DNA of 63,614 nt from assembly GCA_016210055.1 (NCBI GenBank), contig JACQUZ010000058.1, positions 1-63,614 of the forward strand. The letters run 5' to 3'. The notes below the pieces were generated by a model. That model searched no databases. It had not been told where the DNA came from and was given only the letters and a program-made list of their open reading frames with translations. Both the position numbers and the translations under genes were made by a program. This DNA comes from Deltaproteobacteria bacterium (GTDB lineage: Bacteria > Myxococcota_A > Polyangia > Haliangiales > SHYZ01). Below are positions 37,037-46,518 of this stretch, piece after piece (within the stretch, counting starts at the first letter, position 1; every line of letters starts with the position of its first letter).

Positions 37037-37876
37037 ATGTGCCTTGTGGCCCCCGATCCAGATGACGCTCGTGAATTCGCCCTCCTCTTGGCAAGGAAGC
37101 TCTCGGTGCTCCCGGAGGAGGCCATGCGAAGGCAGGTACTGGCTGAAGCCTGCCAGGCTTCGCCGCCCGCGCTCGTCGTGAACGCCTTGCACGAGCTCAT
37201 CACGCTCGCCCGCATGAAGCCCAGCGGCCCTCTCGTTATCACGCTCGGAGCTCTCGCCCGGGCCCTTGGTGAGAATGACTGCTTTTCCTATGAAGCGCGA
37301 TCGGCATTGTACGCAGCCGCCAAGGAGCTCAGGCGCGATGAAGTGGCGCGGCTGTTCTTCACGGCGCTCCCTGCACGGAATGACGAGCCCGAGGAGCCAA
37401 GTCCCGAGCACGCGCTCCTTCCGACCCCGACCTCATCGACGAGAGGCGCAATCACGCCATGCGGCGGCCTGGACGCTTACCGCGGGAAGCCCCTCACTCT
37501 CGGTGAACGGAAGTCATTGGCCCGTGGCGGTCGGCGAGAGCTCCTTCAACGCCTCATGCGTGACCCCGATGCGCAGGTGATTCGCGTGCTCCTCGAGAAC
37601 CCGAAGCTCACGGAGAAAGACGTGGTCGAAATCGCTTGCCGACGGCCCGTGAGGGGTGACGTGCTGCGCGCCGTGTTCGCGTCGCGGTGGCTTCTTCGCT
37701 ATGAAGTCAAGCGCGCGCTCGTCCTTAACCCCTACACGCCCACCGATCTGGCCGTGGGACTCCTTCCCACCCTATCCCGCCCAGACCTCAGGGCGACGCT
37801 CTCAGATCCCCACCTTCCGACGCCGGTGCGCGACGAGGCAGAGCTCATCCTGCGGGCGGGCACACAAGACGCGTAG
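37037..37876 (+). CDS. Helical-repeat protein of unknown function
   Basis: 279 residues; the ATG at 37037 follows the hairpin repeat directly with GGCGGA as a weak ribosome binding site (an in-frame ATG at 37019 lies within the repeat). Two all-helical regions (about 10-110 and 150-275) are joined by a Pro/Thr linker. The second resembles HEAT/LRV-like repeats (LLQRLMRDPDAQVIRVLLENPKLTEKDVVEIA). Such scaffolds bind proteins; no more specific role can be given. Confidence 0.72.
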   Translation: MCLVAPDPDDAREFALLLARKLSVLPEEAMRRQVLAEACQASPPALVVNALHELITLARMKPSGPLVITLGALARALGENDCFSYEARSALYAAAKELRRDEVARLFFTALPARNDEPEEPSPEHALLPTPTSSTRGAITPCGGLDAYRGKPLTLGERKSLARGGRRELLQRLMRDPDAQVIRVLLENPKLTEKDVVEIACRRPVRGDVLRAVFASRWLLRYEVKRALVLNPYTPTDLAVGLLPTLSRPDLRATLSDPHLPTPVRDEAELILRAGTQDA

Positions 37877-37906
37877 AGTACCGGTTTTCTCCTGCGCCGG
37901 AGTGAA

Positions 37907-38140
37907 CTACTGCTTGGGGTTGTCTCTTGGTGAGACGATCTCTGCTTCCTCTGGGGGGGAGGAAGAACGAACCTGAATCTCCTTCTTTTCTCCTACTTCG
38001 AGCTCGTTCCCACCCGACGCAGAACGCTTGAAGTTGCGGATAGATCGACCCAATGCGTCACCGATTTGCGGCAGTTTCCCGGCGCCAAAAATCAGAAGAA
38101 CAATGGCCAAAATGATGAGAAGCTCTCCCATGCCAGGCAT
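37907..38140 (-). CDS. tatA: Twin-arginine translocase subunit TatA/E
   Basis: 77 residues. [20 protein letters not shown] is the membrane helix, followed by [20 protein letters not shown], the amphipathic helix with its FGxGKLP hinge, and a polar tail. TatA oligomers form the pore for folded protein export. tatB and tatC are not in the window. It is divergent from the next membrane-protein gene across a GC hairpin (38154-38170). Confidence 0.95.
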   Translation of the reverse strand: MPGMGELLIILAIVLLIFGAGKLPQIGDALGRSIRNFKRSASGGNELEVGEKKEIQVRSSSPPEEAEIVSPRDNPKQ

Positions 38141-38175
38141 GGTGTTGACTCCCGCGGCGCTTGGCGCCGCTCGAA

Positions 38176-38610
38176 ATGTATGAAGAAGTCTATAAGGTGA
38201 TCACACACATGTCGAGCGCGCCTTGGATTGGTGCCTTCACACTCGTCGCGGTCGCGCTTGTCTACGATCTCCTGCTCGCATGGATTCGCCGCGCCGACGA
38301 GTCCACCTGGTGGTACGGGTACTCTTGCGACCTCAGCCACTTGGTTGCGCTCGCTGGATTTACGACGGCCTTTCTTCTCCTTGGCTACGCGGGGCCTTTC
38401 GCCCTTCTCGCCGCGTTCTTCTTCACCCTCGTTGCGTACGGCATCGATCAGTTCGTCAGCAGGATACTCAAGTGGCGTCCCGCATGGTCGCTTGCCTTCC
38501 TGGTCCTCATGCTGGCGGCCTTGGTCGTGGCCAAGCGCAGTGACCTGGCTCGAGGGCTCGAGTCAATGCTCGAGCTCTTGTTTGCCGACCCGGCGAGACG
38601 CTCGGTCTAA
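38176..38610 (+). CDS. Small multi-pass membrane protein, unknown function
   Basis: 144 residues from the ATG at 38176 (a TTG at 38161 would add five). Four membrane helices: [58 protein letters not shown] and [15 protein letters not shown]. No recognised family. It lies between tatA and the MltD-like gene. Confidence 0.65.
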   Translation: MYEEVYKVITHMSSAPWIGAFTLVAVALVYDLLLAWIRRADESTWWYGYSCDLSHLVALAGFTTAFLLLGYAGPFALLAAFFFTLVAYGIDQFVSRILKWRPAWSLAFLVLMLAALVVAKRSDLARGLESMLELLFADPARRSV

Positions 38611-38674
38611 AAATTGTCCGCATGGAGACCGTTCGCTAGACTGTGAGCTACCCGTGCGTGCCGCACCTTCAATC

Positions 38675-40783
38675 ATGCAGCTCGGAATCTGGTTGGTCGC
38701 CGCGTGGCTTGTGGGGCTCTCATCGCCCCTGGCGAGCGCCGACGAAACGGATGGACAGGCAGAGGACCAGGATGTGGTCGTTCCCGGACCCGACGAGGAT
38801 CCCCCAGGACCACCGCAGCCCAAGGACGAGCCTGTTCTTAGGCCGAACGCGTCGCAGCGACGCGCAATTCGCGGCGCACCGGAAGTCACCCCACAGGAGA
38901 GCCCGCAGAAGCGCCTCCTCAGGGAGTTCGAGGACGAGACGTTTGGCCAGGGGCACTTGCCACGCCCCGGCCACGAAGCCGACGACGAGTCGCCGCTTGG
39001 CGAGAATGTCGCACCGTTTTACTCGTCACGCCCAACGGCCAAGGATGACCTTCCCGACGAGCTTCGGAGCCCGCATCGACCTGGAAGATTCCTCGCTCGC
39101 CCCGCCACGCCCGAGTTGCTGCGCCCAGATCTCCCCTGGCTCAAGGGCCTAAAGGTCGGAGATCTGCCGATACGCTGGGATCCGAGGGTGATCCGCTATC
39201 TCGAGTTCTATCGGGATGATCCCCGCGGTCGCTCGATCATGACTGCCTGGCTACGTGATCAAGGACGCTACCGAAAGCAGATCTTGAACACGCTTGCCCG
39301 CCACGGTCTTCCTCGGGATCTCCTGAACGTCTCCATGATCGAGAGCTCGTACAACCCGCTCGAGTATTCCCGAGCCGGAGCGAGCGGACTGTGGCAGTTC
39401 ATGCCGAGTGCGGCCAAGGCCTACGGGCTGCGCGTCGATTTCTGGGTCGATGAGCGCAATGATCACGTGAAATCAACCGAGGCGGCCATGCTGTACATGC
39501 GCGATCTCTACGAGCGGTTCGGCGACTGGCACCTCGTCCTCGCCGCATACAACACCGGCTACGGCGCCGTGCTCAAGTCCATCGCGAAGTACAACACGAA
39601 CGATTTCTGGGCGCTCCTCGATCTCGAAGGAGGCCTTCCGTGGGAGTCGTCGATCTACGTGCCCAAGGCGCTGGCTGCCTCAATCGTGGGGCACAACCTC
39701 GAGGCATTCGGCTACAGCGCCGTCGTTAAGGAGCCATCGCTCGAGCACGAGATGATCACAGTTCCGACGAGCGTCCCATTGTCGCTGATCGCGCGCGCTG
39801 CAGGCGTCGACCCCAAGGCCCTACTGTGGCTCAACCCGCACCTTCGTCGTGGGCGTACCCCTGCCGGCGAAAGCGACTTCCCTGTGCGCATCCCCAAGGG
39901 AACCAGGGATGCGGTCGCCAAGACCTTCCCGGGCCTGCGCGGGGATTGGGATGGTTTTGACGCCTACGTGGTGCGTCATGGCGAGCGATTCGAAGACATC
40001 GCGAGGACACACGGGATCTCCGTGGCCCGACTGCGCGAGCTCAACGGCGTGAGCGACATCACCGAGGTCCGTGGAGGGACGACCATCGTCGTGCCACGCC
40101 TGGACGAGGAGACGCGCAAGGCGAATCGAGCGCTCGCGCAGGCGGACCTCTATCGTTCTGAAGTCACGCCAGGCGGACCCGAAGACCCCATGCTCGTGGC
40201 AGTCCCCGACAAGGATTTCACGATACCGGGAAAACGACGCGTGTTTTACCGCGTGGTGGCAGGTGACACGCTCGAAGAGGTCGCGACTGCCATCGGCCTC
40301 TCGGCGATGCAGCTGGCCGGGTGGAACGGGATCAGCCCCGATGCCAAGCTGCAAGCACGGATGGTTCTGGTCGCCTACGTGGACGAGGGCTTCGACCCCG
40401 AGAAGAACCATGTCGCCCTTCTCGAAGAGAAGCGGCTCCTCGTCGTCACTGCTGGGTCGCCGGAGCACCTGGATATCGTCGAATCGCGCAAGGGACGCGC
40501 GCGCGTCAAAGTCGTCGCCAAGGCGGGAGACACCTTGGAGTCGATCGGGCGCCGCTACGGTCTTTCCAAGCATGACGTGGCCCGCATCAACCGCCGCAGC
40601 TACGTCACGCCTCTCAAGCCGGGCGAAGAGCTGATCGTCTACTCGATCGTGGATCGGGCACGGGCCAAGCAGGCGGGCGTCCTCAAGGCGAAGCCCGGCA
40701 AGGCCAAGAAACCAGGCAAGCGCGCCGTGGCCATCAAGGGACGATCGAGGAGTTCCCAGGCGCCCTCCAAGAAGAGAAAGTGA
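38675..40783 (+). CDS. MltD-like lytic murein transglycosylase with LysM repeats
   Basis: 702 residues from the ATG at 38675; a GTG at 38654 is an alternative. The signal peptide ends PLASA-DET. After an acidic Pro-rich linker of about 130 residues comes the goose-lysozyme-like SLT domain (about 205-340) with the catalytic Glu in NVSMIESSYNP, then SGLWQFMPSAAK and AAYNTGYG. Three or four LysM repeats follow (AYVVRHGERFEDIARTHG, YRVVAGDTLEEVATAIG, VVAKAGDTLESIGRRYG). The C-terminus is Lys-rich. It should cleave peptidoglycan glycan strands to 1,6-anhydro ends. The stop overlaps the pseudouridine synthase start. Confidence 0.92.
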   Translation: MQLGIWLVAAWLVGLSSPLASADETDGQAEDQDVVVPGPDEDPPGPPQPKDEPVLRPNASQRRAIRGAPEVTPQESPQKRLLREFEDETFGQGHLPRPGHEADDESPLGENVAPFYSSRPTAKDDLPDELRSPHRPGRFLARPATPELLRPDLPWLKGLKVGDLPIRWDPRVIRYLEFYRDDPRGRSIMTAWLRDQGRYRKQILNTLARHGLPRDLLNVSMIESSYNPLEYSRAGASGLWQFMPSAAKAYGLRVDFWVDERNDHVKSTEAAMLYMRDLYERFGDWHLVLAAYNTGYGAVLKSIAKYNTNDFWALLDLEGGLPWESSIYVPKALAASIVGHNLEAFGYSAVVKEPSLEHEMITVPTSVPLSLIARAAGVDPKALLWLNPHLRRGRTPAGESDFPVRIPKGTRDAVAKTFPGLRGDWDGFDAYVVRHGERFEDIARTHGISVARLRELNGVSDITEVRGGTTIVVPRLDEETRKANRALAQADLYRSEVTPGGPEDPMLVAVPDKDFTIPGKRRVFYRVVAGDTLEEVATAIGLSAMQLAGWNGISPDAKLQARMVLVAYVDEGFDPEKNHVALLEEKRLLVVTAGSPEHLDIVESRKGRARVKVVAKAGDTLESIGRRYGLSKHDVARINRRSYVTPLKPGEELIVYSIVDRARAKQAGVLKAKPGKAKKPGKRAVAIKGRSRSSQAPSKKRK

Positions 40784-41715
40784 CCACTTCGTTCCGTGTC
40801 GAGGAGGATGGCATCCGCGCGGATCGACTGGTCGGCGAGGTGTTCCCGCGCCGCAGCCGCCGCGTCCTCGCAGCCCTCTTTGAGCAAGGGCTCGTTCTCG
40901 TCAACGGCAAGCCAGCCAAGAAAGGAGAACGGTTGGAAGCGGGCGATCTCGTGGAGGTACTCGCCACGCCTCCCGATGAAGAGGCGCTCCGTCCGATTCC
41001 CGAGCCCTCACTCTCCCTCGATGTGCTCTACCACGACGAGCAAGTGGTGGTCGTCAACAAGCCACCGGGGATTCCGACGCACCCTTTGCGTGCAGGCGAG
41101 CTCGGGACTTGCGCAAATGCCTTGGTGGCACGCTTTCCCGAGTGCCGCCTCATGGGTGACGATCCGCGGGAAGGCGGAGTGGCCCACCGCCTCGACGCGG
41201 GCACGTCGGGGGTGCTCGTGGCGGCGCGAACTCCGGAGAGCTGGCGCTCCCTCAGGGCCTCGTTTCGTGAAGGGCGTGCGACCAAGGAGTATCTCGCGCT
41301 CGTCGTCGGAGAGGTAGATGAACCTGGAGTCGTCGATGTGCCCATCGCCCACGATCCGGGACAACCTGGCCGAGCCCTGCCCTGCGAAGATCCGGTCCAG
41401 GCGGCCAAGCGAAAGGCACTGCCCGCTCGCACGTCGTACCAGCCCGAGGAGCTATTTTCGGGCTTCACGCTCCTTCGTTGCCACGCCGAGACCGGGCGCA
41501 TGCACCAGATCCGGGTGCACCTCGCGCACGCCGGGATGCCCGTGGTCGGCGATCCACTCTATGGCATGGGGGCGGCCGAACCACGAGTGATCGGCCACTT
41601 TCTCCATGCCGCGCGCCTTTGCATTCCCCATCCGCGGACGGGTGAGATGGTGAGCTTCGAGGCCCCATTGCCGCCGGACAGGCAAGCCGCTCTGGCGTCT
41701 CTGCGAAAGCGCTAG
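40780..41715 (+). CDS. RluA-family rRNA pseudouridine synthase
   Basis: 311 residues from a GTG overlapping the previous stop (GTGA). An S4 RNA-binding domain (about 8-65, ADRLVGEVFPRRSRRVLAAL) is followed by the catalytic domain with HRLDAGTSGVLV, where Asp is the catalytic residue; the usual Arg/Lys after LD is Ala here. VNKPPGIPTHP and the C-terminal ETGRMHQIRVHLAHAGMPVVGDPLYG are also present. RluA-type enzymes convert uridine to pseudouridine in 23S rRNA or tRNA; the target site is not clear (RluD-like layout). Confidence 0.92.
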   Translation: MTTSFRVEEDGIRADRLVGEVFPRRSRRVLAALFEQGLVLVNGKPAKKGERLEAGDLVEVLATPPDEEALRPIPEPSLSLDVLYHDEQVVVVNKPPGIPTHPLRAGELGTCANALVARFPECRLMGDDPREGGVAHRLDAGTSGVLVAARTPESWRSLRASFREGRATKEYLALVVGEVDEPGVVDVPIAHDPGQPGRALPCEDPVQAAKRKALPARTSYQPEELFSGFTLLRCHAETGRMHQIRVHLAHAGMPVVGDPLYGMGAAEPRVIGHFLHAARLCIPHPRTGEMVSFEAPLPPDRQAALASLRKR

Positions 41716-41725
41716 CCCCGCGACG

Positions 41726-43915
41726 CTAGCTGAAGTACGCGAGCTCGGTATGCACGAGCAGGTAGAGAGTGCGCAGGAAGGCCAGGCGATCGTCAGCAGA
41801 CGTGTACCTCGCGACGAGCTCGCGCACCGAGTGACGCCCGTCGAGACGGTTGTACACGTCCCGCGGGTACGAGCCCAGGCGGAACGCCTCGGGGACCACT
41901 CGTGGATGCTTGGTGGCACGCGGCGTCTTGGACATGAGCGGCTGGGACCATTGCTCGATGGGCTCCTGCCCGAGGGCCGTGGCGCCAGCGCCAAGCACCT
42001 CGAACGCATCGAGTCCGAGAGGAAACGACTCGTTCTGGTTCTTCCGCCCGCGGTAGAAGCGAAAACGCCCCTTGTGCCAGGTACACACGTCGATGATCTT
42101 TTCGCGGACCTGACGCGTGAGGTGTCGGAACACATCCAGCGGCTTCATGAGCCCGAGCCCGACGAGCGTGTCGCCGAGCTTCCCACCGAAGTGGGGCATC
42201 ATGGCGAGCGCCATGGCCAGCTCCCCCTGCGAGATCACTTTCTGCGCCAAGAGATACTCTCCGAGCAGCTCGCGAGCCACGTTGGACGACACGTACTCGG
42301 GTGTCCCTCCGGCAAAATAGATCTGCTTGGTGATGGCCGAGATTTCCACCACCAAGAGCCCCGTCGCTCGCTCGACAGCCATGCGGTACAGCACGTGGAT
42401 CGGAGGGGTCTTCGCCAGGTCTCCTTCCTCGTCTGGGTTTTCGCCCTTGGCGCGGGCGCTCTCTGGTGCTTTGGGAATCTGGGTCGTAGGAGCGCCATCC
42501 CCGGCTGACGACCTCACCGCAGCGGTCATGTCCAGGTACTCTTGGTCGACGGAGATCTTGCTGGATGGCCCCGGTGCAGGGGCGGGATCTCCCGCGGAGG
42601 AGTCATCGAGGATCTCGATGACATCGACCGTGTCCAGGACCAGGAGCTCGCTCTCTTCGTCAATAGATGCTCTCGGAGCTTGACAGGTCGGACGGAATGA
42701 TGCCGCAGCGCTGCCTTCTGTCACTTCAAAAACGATCGGTATCTCGCCGCTGATGCTGGTCGGTAGGCGCTTGCTCGTCTTGCTCGCGCTCGCACGGTCC
42801 TCGCGCCCCGTACCGCTGGCCATTCCCGAGGGGGCAACCATTCTGGACGACAGCACCTCACGGGCAGCTCGCGCCGCTTCCTCGGCCTGGATTTGGCTGG
42901 CTTTCGTAGCAGGTCCAGCCAAGGTGCCCTGCCGAGCAGGATCCCCGGGACTGGCTTGATCCCCCTTCTGGCCCACCTTGATGGGCTCGGATCCAAACAT
43001 GCCGTCGACGAACGCCCCCAAGTCGGCGGGCATCACTCTTTGACGACGAACGAACAGCCACTCGCCGATGGCGTCACGGAAGGCGCCAGCGCTGGGATAG
43101 CGGTTCTTGGGATCCCTCTGGAGCGCCTTGAGGACAATTTGCCTGAGCTCGGGGTCAATCCCGCTCCCGTACTTCTCCAGCCGCTCGAGCCGCACGTCCC
43201 GCACCATGAGCAAGACCTCGAGGTCACTCGGAGCAGTGAACAACCTTCGCCCCATGAGCATCTCGACGAGGATGATCCCGACCGAAAACAGGTCGGATCT
43301 GCCGTCGAGCTCGCCGCCGACGACCTGCTCGGGGGACATGTATCCGTACTTCCCCTTGAGCGTTCCGGCCTGCGTTTTTTGCTGCCTTTCGACGGCGTGG
43401 GCAATGCCAAAGTCGGCGAGCTTGACGTCACCCCGCCGGGAGACAAGGACGTTAGACGGTGAGATATCTCGGTGCACGATCGCCAAGGGGCTACCTTGCT
43501 CGTCCCTTGCTTGGTGCGCGTAGTCGAGCGCGTCCAGGACTTCGTGCGCCACGTGGGCAGCCACCCGAGCGGGCATGTGCTGCTTCTTCTGCGCGCACGC
43601 TCGAAGGATAGCGAGCACATCGGGCCCGTCGATGAACTCCATGGCGATGTAGAGCTGGTCATCGATCGTTCCCAGCTCCAGCACTTGCGCGATCTTTGGA
43701 TGATCGAGACGGGCGGTGATGTTCGCCTCGTCGATGAACATCGCCTTGAACCCCGCATCGGCGGCCAAGTGCGGGAGGATCTTCTTGATGACGACCGGCT
43801 TTTGGAAGCCATGAGCTCCCACGACGCGAGCCTTGAAAAGCTCGGCCATTCCACCGACGGCAAGTCTTTCTACCAGCTGGTACCTGCCGAACGGCACGGG
43901 GAAGGAGTCGGACAT
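41726..43915 (-). CDS. Ser/Thr kinase with C-terminal DUF4388 (PATAN-like) domain
   Basis: 729 residues. The kinase domain (about 9-285) has GGMAELFKA, the Lys in PVVIKKIL, HRDISPSNVL, DFGIAHA and SPEQ. HRDISPSN replaces the usual HRDIKPxN, as often in myxobacterial kinases. A linker of about 200 residues follows, then a DUF4388/PATAN-like region (about 505-729) with IHVLYRMAVERATGLLVVEI and KQIYFAGGTPEYVSS. No membrane helix is seen, so it is probably soluble. It lies 49 nt downstream of the HicB-like gene on the same strand and converges on the pseudouridine synthase gene. Confidence 0.9.
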   Translation of the reverse strand: MSDSFPVPFGRYQLVERLAVGGMAELFKARVVGAHGFQKPVVIKKILPHLAADAGFKAMFIDEANITARLDHPKIAQVLELGTIDDQLYIAMEFIDGPDVLAILRACAQKKQHMPARVAAHVAHEVLDALDYAHQARDEQGSPLAIVHRDISPSNVLVSRRGDVKLADFGIAHAVERQQKTQAGTLKGKYGYMSPEQVVGGELDGRSDLFSVGIILVEMLMGRRLFTAPSDLEVLLMVRDVRLERLEKYGSGIDPELRQIVLKALQRDPKNRYPSAGAFRDAIGEWLFVRRQRVMPADLGAFVDGMFGSEPIKVGQKGDQASPGDPARQGTLAGPATKASQIQAEEAARAAREVLSSRMVAPSGMASGTGREDRASASKTSKRLPTSISGEIPIVFEVTEGSAAASFRPTCQAPRASIDEESELLVLDTVDVIEILDDSSAGDPAPAPGPSSKISVDQEYLDMTAAVRSSAGDGAPTTQIPKAPESARAKGENPDEEGDLAKTPPIHVLYRMAVERATGLLVVEISAITKQIYFAGGTPEYVSSNVARELLGEYLLAQKVISQGELAMALAMMPHFGGKLGDTLVGLGLMKPLDVFRHLTRQVREKIIDVCTWHKGRFRFYRGRKNQNESFPLGLDAFEVLGAGATALGQEPIEQWSQPLMSKTPRATKHPRVVPEAFRLGSYPRDVYNRLDGRHSVRELVARYTSADDRLAFLRTLYLLVHTELAYFS

Positions 43916-43964
43916 CCCGTCCTATCTTATCAAGTTCGCGGTGGCGGCGTGACACCCCGTGCGG

Positions 43965-44690
43965 CTAGGCCCCTTGATCATCTGATCCACCTTTGCCCGA
44001 ACCTCCCCCGCCGCGGGGCGGACGCCCGTCGTCATTTTCGGTACCTGGACCACCTCCCGCGGGCCCTCCAGACCGACCGCGGCCTCTCCCACGTCGTCGT
44101 CCCGTGTTCCCCGAAGGACCAGTCGCGCCGGATTCGAGGCCGCGCACGTACTCCATGAACGCGGCTCGATCCTCGAGAATATTGAAGTATCGGCCACCGC
44201 CTCCCCCACCACGGCGCTGCCGGTCATCCCGTCCTCTCGGCCCCCCAAGCCGGGAATCCCCTCCACCTTCATCCCCGGGAGCAGCCCCTCGCGCGAGCTG
44301 GGCATTGGGCCCCTGGGGACGTGGGCCAAAAGCGCGCTGGCCACCGCGCTGGCGACGGACATCCAGCGCAAGGACAAGGAGCTCTGCGAGAAGTGGCTCG
44401 AGCTCGACCCCTTCGACCCGGGCCTGCCACGCCAAGTCGCGGTGGAGCGACTTGGAGACTTTAACGGCAAGCTCTCCAGACCATGCATCGCTCTCCTCGT
44501 CCACCGCCGGAGGAGGTGCGCCGCCCTGCTCACGAATGTTCTGGAGCTGGGCGCTGATCTCTTCTTCGAGCTTGGACAGGGCCTCCGTGCGACTCACGCC
44601 TTCGGCGGAGCAATGCTCGAGCTCGGGAGCACGAGCGTAGAAGACGGATCTCTCGGGATCGTAGTGCACGAGAACGCGGTAATTCGCCAT
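43965..44690 (-). CDS. HicB-like protein with Arg/Gly-rich tail
   Basis: 241 residues from MANYRVLVHYDPERSVFYAR; AAGGAACGAG lies upstream. Residues 1-60 match the HicB partial RNase H-like fold (YARAPELEHCSAEGVSRTEAL). Residues about 70-110 form a ribbon-helix-helix segment (GELAVKVSKSLHRDLAWQAR). The last 120 residues are Gly/Arg-rich with RGR, RGGGG and GGG runs, suggesting disorder and nucleic-acid binding. HicB proteins are usually antitoxins paired with HicA; no HicA is found nearby, so this is probably a repurposed regulator or RNA/DNA-binding protein. It sits between the STAS-like gene and the kinase gene. Confidence 0.75.
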   Translation of the reverse strand: MANYRVLVHYDPERSVFYARAPELEHCSAEGVSRTEALSKLEEEISAQLQNIREQGGAPPPAVDEESDAWSGELAVKVSKSLHRDLAWQARVEGVELEPLLAELLVLALDVRRQRGGQRAFGPRPQGPNAQLARGAAPGDEGGGDSRLGGPRGRDDRQRRGGGGGGRYFNILEDRAAFMEYVRGLESGATGPSGNTGRRRGRGRGRSGGPAGGGPGTENDDGRPPRGGGGSGKGGSDDQGA

Positions 44691-44787
44691 CTTTTTTCTC
44701 GTTCCTTTATTGGTGCTTGTGCCCGGCCAGAGTGCCAAGGGCCGCGACTGTAGAGGTGCAAAATAATGGTTTCTGCCCCTTCCCCTG

Positions 44788-45630
44788 TCAAGCCCGAAGG
44801 GCACGCTGAATGGAAAGGCCCATGAGGCCGAGGGCACGCTGAATGGCCCGATCCAGCCTTTCCTCCCACCAGGTTTCCACGCTCGCAGGCATGGCCTCCC
44901 GCCACTTGCCCTCGGCGTCGTCCCCGATACCGCTCATGACCAGCGAGACCTTCCCAGCGACCGAGCCATGGCGCGCGAATAGTCCAAGCACGTCGAGCAC
45001 CCGCTCGTCGGCTTGGCAAGCGAGGCCGCTGCCGTCGATGACCACGACACGTGCGCCAACCCGCACGGCTGCGAAAAGGAGCCTGCTGAAGATGCTCTCG
45101 AGGACCGAGCGTTCTGGCTCACCGACGAGCATCACGGCGGGAATTTCTTCGGTGAGCTGGACGACCGGCGTGCCTCGCTCCAGGGAGGACTGATGGCGCA
45201 GCCGGACGGAGTCGTCACGAGAGGCGCAAGCTCCCTCGAGGGTGACCGCAGCCAGCCAATCAAAAAGCGACGACAGGGCTTCTCGTTCCGCAACCTGGGA
45301 GACCTCGACCCGCAAGGCTTCGCGGAGACCGAGCACGAAGGCCATGACGTCGAAGCTCGTGGCCCCAGCCGCGGAAAGGACGCCGCCGACGAACGCGAGC
45401 TGCTTCTCCGCGTCGCGCAAGCACGCAGACCCGGGCGCGCACGTTGGATCCGCGAGGCCTTCCGCCAGGCCACCGGCGACACCTTCGGCCAAGCTTTGCA
45501 CCTCGCTGGTGTTTCTTGGCCCAAGAAGCCGAAGGGGGGAGCTCACGAACAGGCCGAGCCACTTCTCGAGCACCGCTGCATGCCGTTCGCGAAGTGCCCG
45601 CGCTGCCTCGGTAAACGTGCCTTCGCCCAT
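44788..45630 (-). CDS. RsbR-like protein with C-terminal STAS-like domain
   Basis: 280 residues. The N-terminal helical region (about 5-130) resembles RsbR-type sensory domains (ALRERHAAVLEKWLGLF). The C-terminal part reads as STAS: TPVVQLTEEIPAVMLVGEPE, then LLFAAVRVGARVVVIDGSGL. The Ser/Thr in the usual phosphorylation position (D-S/T-G) appears as IDGSGL. STAS proteins of this kind act in partner-switching stress signalling; no RsbS or RsbT gene is adjacent. The C-terminus repeats IQRAL twice, from a 17-bp direct repeat in the DNA. The assignment is moderate. Confidence 0.55.
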   Translation of the reverse strand: MGEGTFTEAARALRERHAAVLEKWLGLFVSSPLRLLGPRNTSEVQSLAEGVAGGLAEGLADPTCAPGSACLRDAEKQLAFVGGVLSAAGATSFDVMAFVLGLREALRVEVSQVAEREALSSLFDWLAAVTLEGACASRDDSVRLRHQSSLERGTPVVQLTEEIPAVMLVGEPERSVLESIFSRLLFAAVRVGARVVVIDGSGLACQADERVLDVLGLFARHGSVAGKVSLVMSGIGDDAEGKWREAMPASVETWWEERLDRAIQRALGLMGLSIQRALRA

Positions 45631-45685
45631 GTCGCCATGCTAGCCTAAGTGCGCACCCAGGGCACGCAACCCACTTTCCGAAAAC

Positions 45686-46447
45686 ATGCGCACGGTCTCC
45701 TTTGGACTCACTGATGTCGGGCAAAAACGGCTCCTTAACGAGGATTACTTCCTCATCGATGACGCTCTTGGCCTTTATGTCGTCGCCGATGGCGTGGGCG
45801 GGCACGCGAAAGGCGAGATCGCCTCTCATGAAGCCGTCGAACAAGTAGCCATGTGGATTCGCCGCCACCTGCGGGAAATCGACGGTGCGATAGCCCGCGG
45901 CGACGACGAGTCCATGCAAGAGATCCACCGTCTTCTCGAGAGCGGCGTTCAGCAGGCCTGCTACATGGTATTCGGCCTGGCAGAGCTCGACCCCGCAAAG
46001 CGCGGCATGTCCACCACCATGTCAGTCCTCCTTTGCCGTGGAGGCATGGCATTCGTGGCCCAGGTCGGTGACAGCCGCATCTACCGCCTGCGTGGAGGCG
46101 AGCTCCTGCAAATTACGGAAGACCACACGCTCATCAACTGGCGCCTCAAGCATGGACTCATCACCGCCGACGAGGCCAGGGTATCAAGTGGAAAGAACGT
46201 CATCACGCGCGCAGTTGGCCACAAGGAATACGTGCAGGTGGACACGCTGCGCGGGTTCCTTTCCGCCTCGGATCGCTTCCTCCTGTGCACGGACGGCCTG
46301 CATGGCTACTTGGAAGACAGGAACGATGTGGTGGAGCTCATGACCACCGCCTCGCTTCGTGAAGCGGCAGCAAAGGCAATCGCGCTGGCGAATGACAAGG
46401 GGGGTTCGGACAACATCACGGCAGTGCTGGTGGCGGTGGAGGAGTGA
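45686..46447 (+). CDS. Soluble PP2C-type protein phosphatase
   Basis: 253 residues, a stand-alone PP2C domain. The metal-binding motifs are complete: NEDYFLID, VADGVGGHAKGE, VGDSRIYRL, CTDGLHGYL and GGSDNITAVL. It starts 55 nt from the divergent STAS-like gene and lies in the same cluster as the DUF4388 kinase, so it may oppose that kinase or act in partner switching; this is inference. No membrane segment. Confidence 0.94.
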   Translation: MRTVSFGLTDVGQKRLLNEDYFLIDDALGLYVVADGVGGHAKGEIASHEAVEQVAMWIRRHLREIDGAIARGDDESMQEIHRLLESGVQQACYMVFGLAELDPAKRGMSTTMSVLLCRGGMAFVAQVGDSRIYRLRGGELLQITEDHTLINWRLKHGLITADEARVSSGKNVITRAVGHKEYVQVDTLRGFLSASDRFLLCTDGLHGYLEDRNDVVELMTTASLREAAAKAIALANDKGGSDNITAVLVAVEE

Positions 46448-46518
46448 CCGCCTAACCAGGGTCACCTGGAGCGAGATCCACGGCGCGATACCGCGTCGTC
46501 GCCTGCGGTGCGTGCTCA

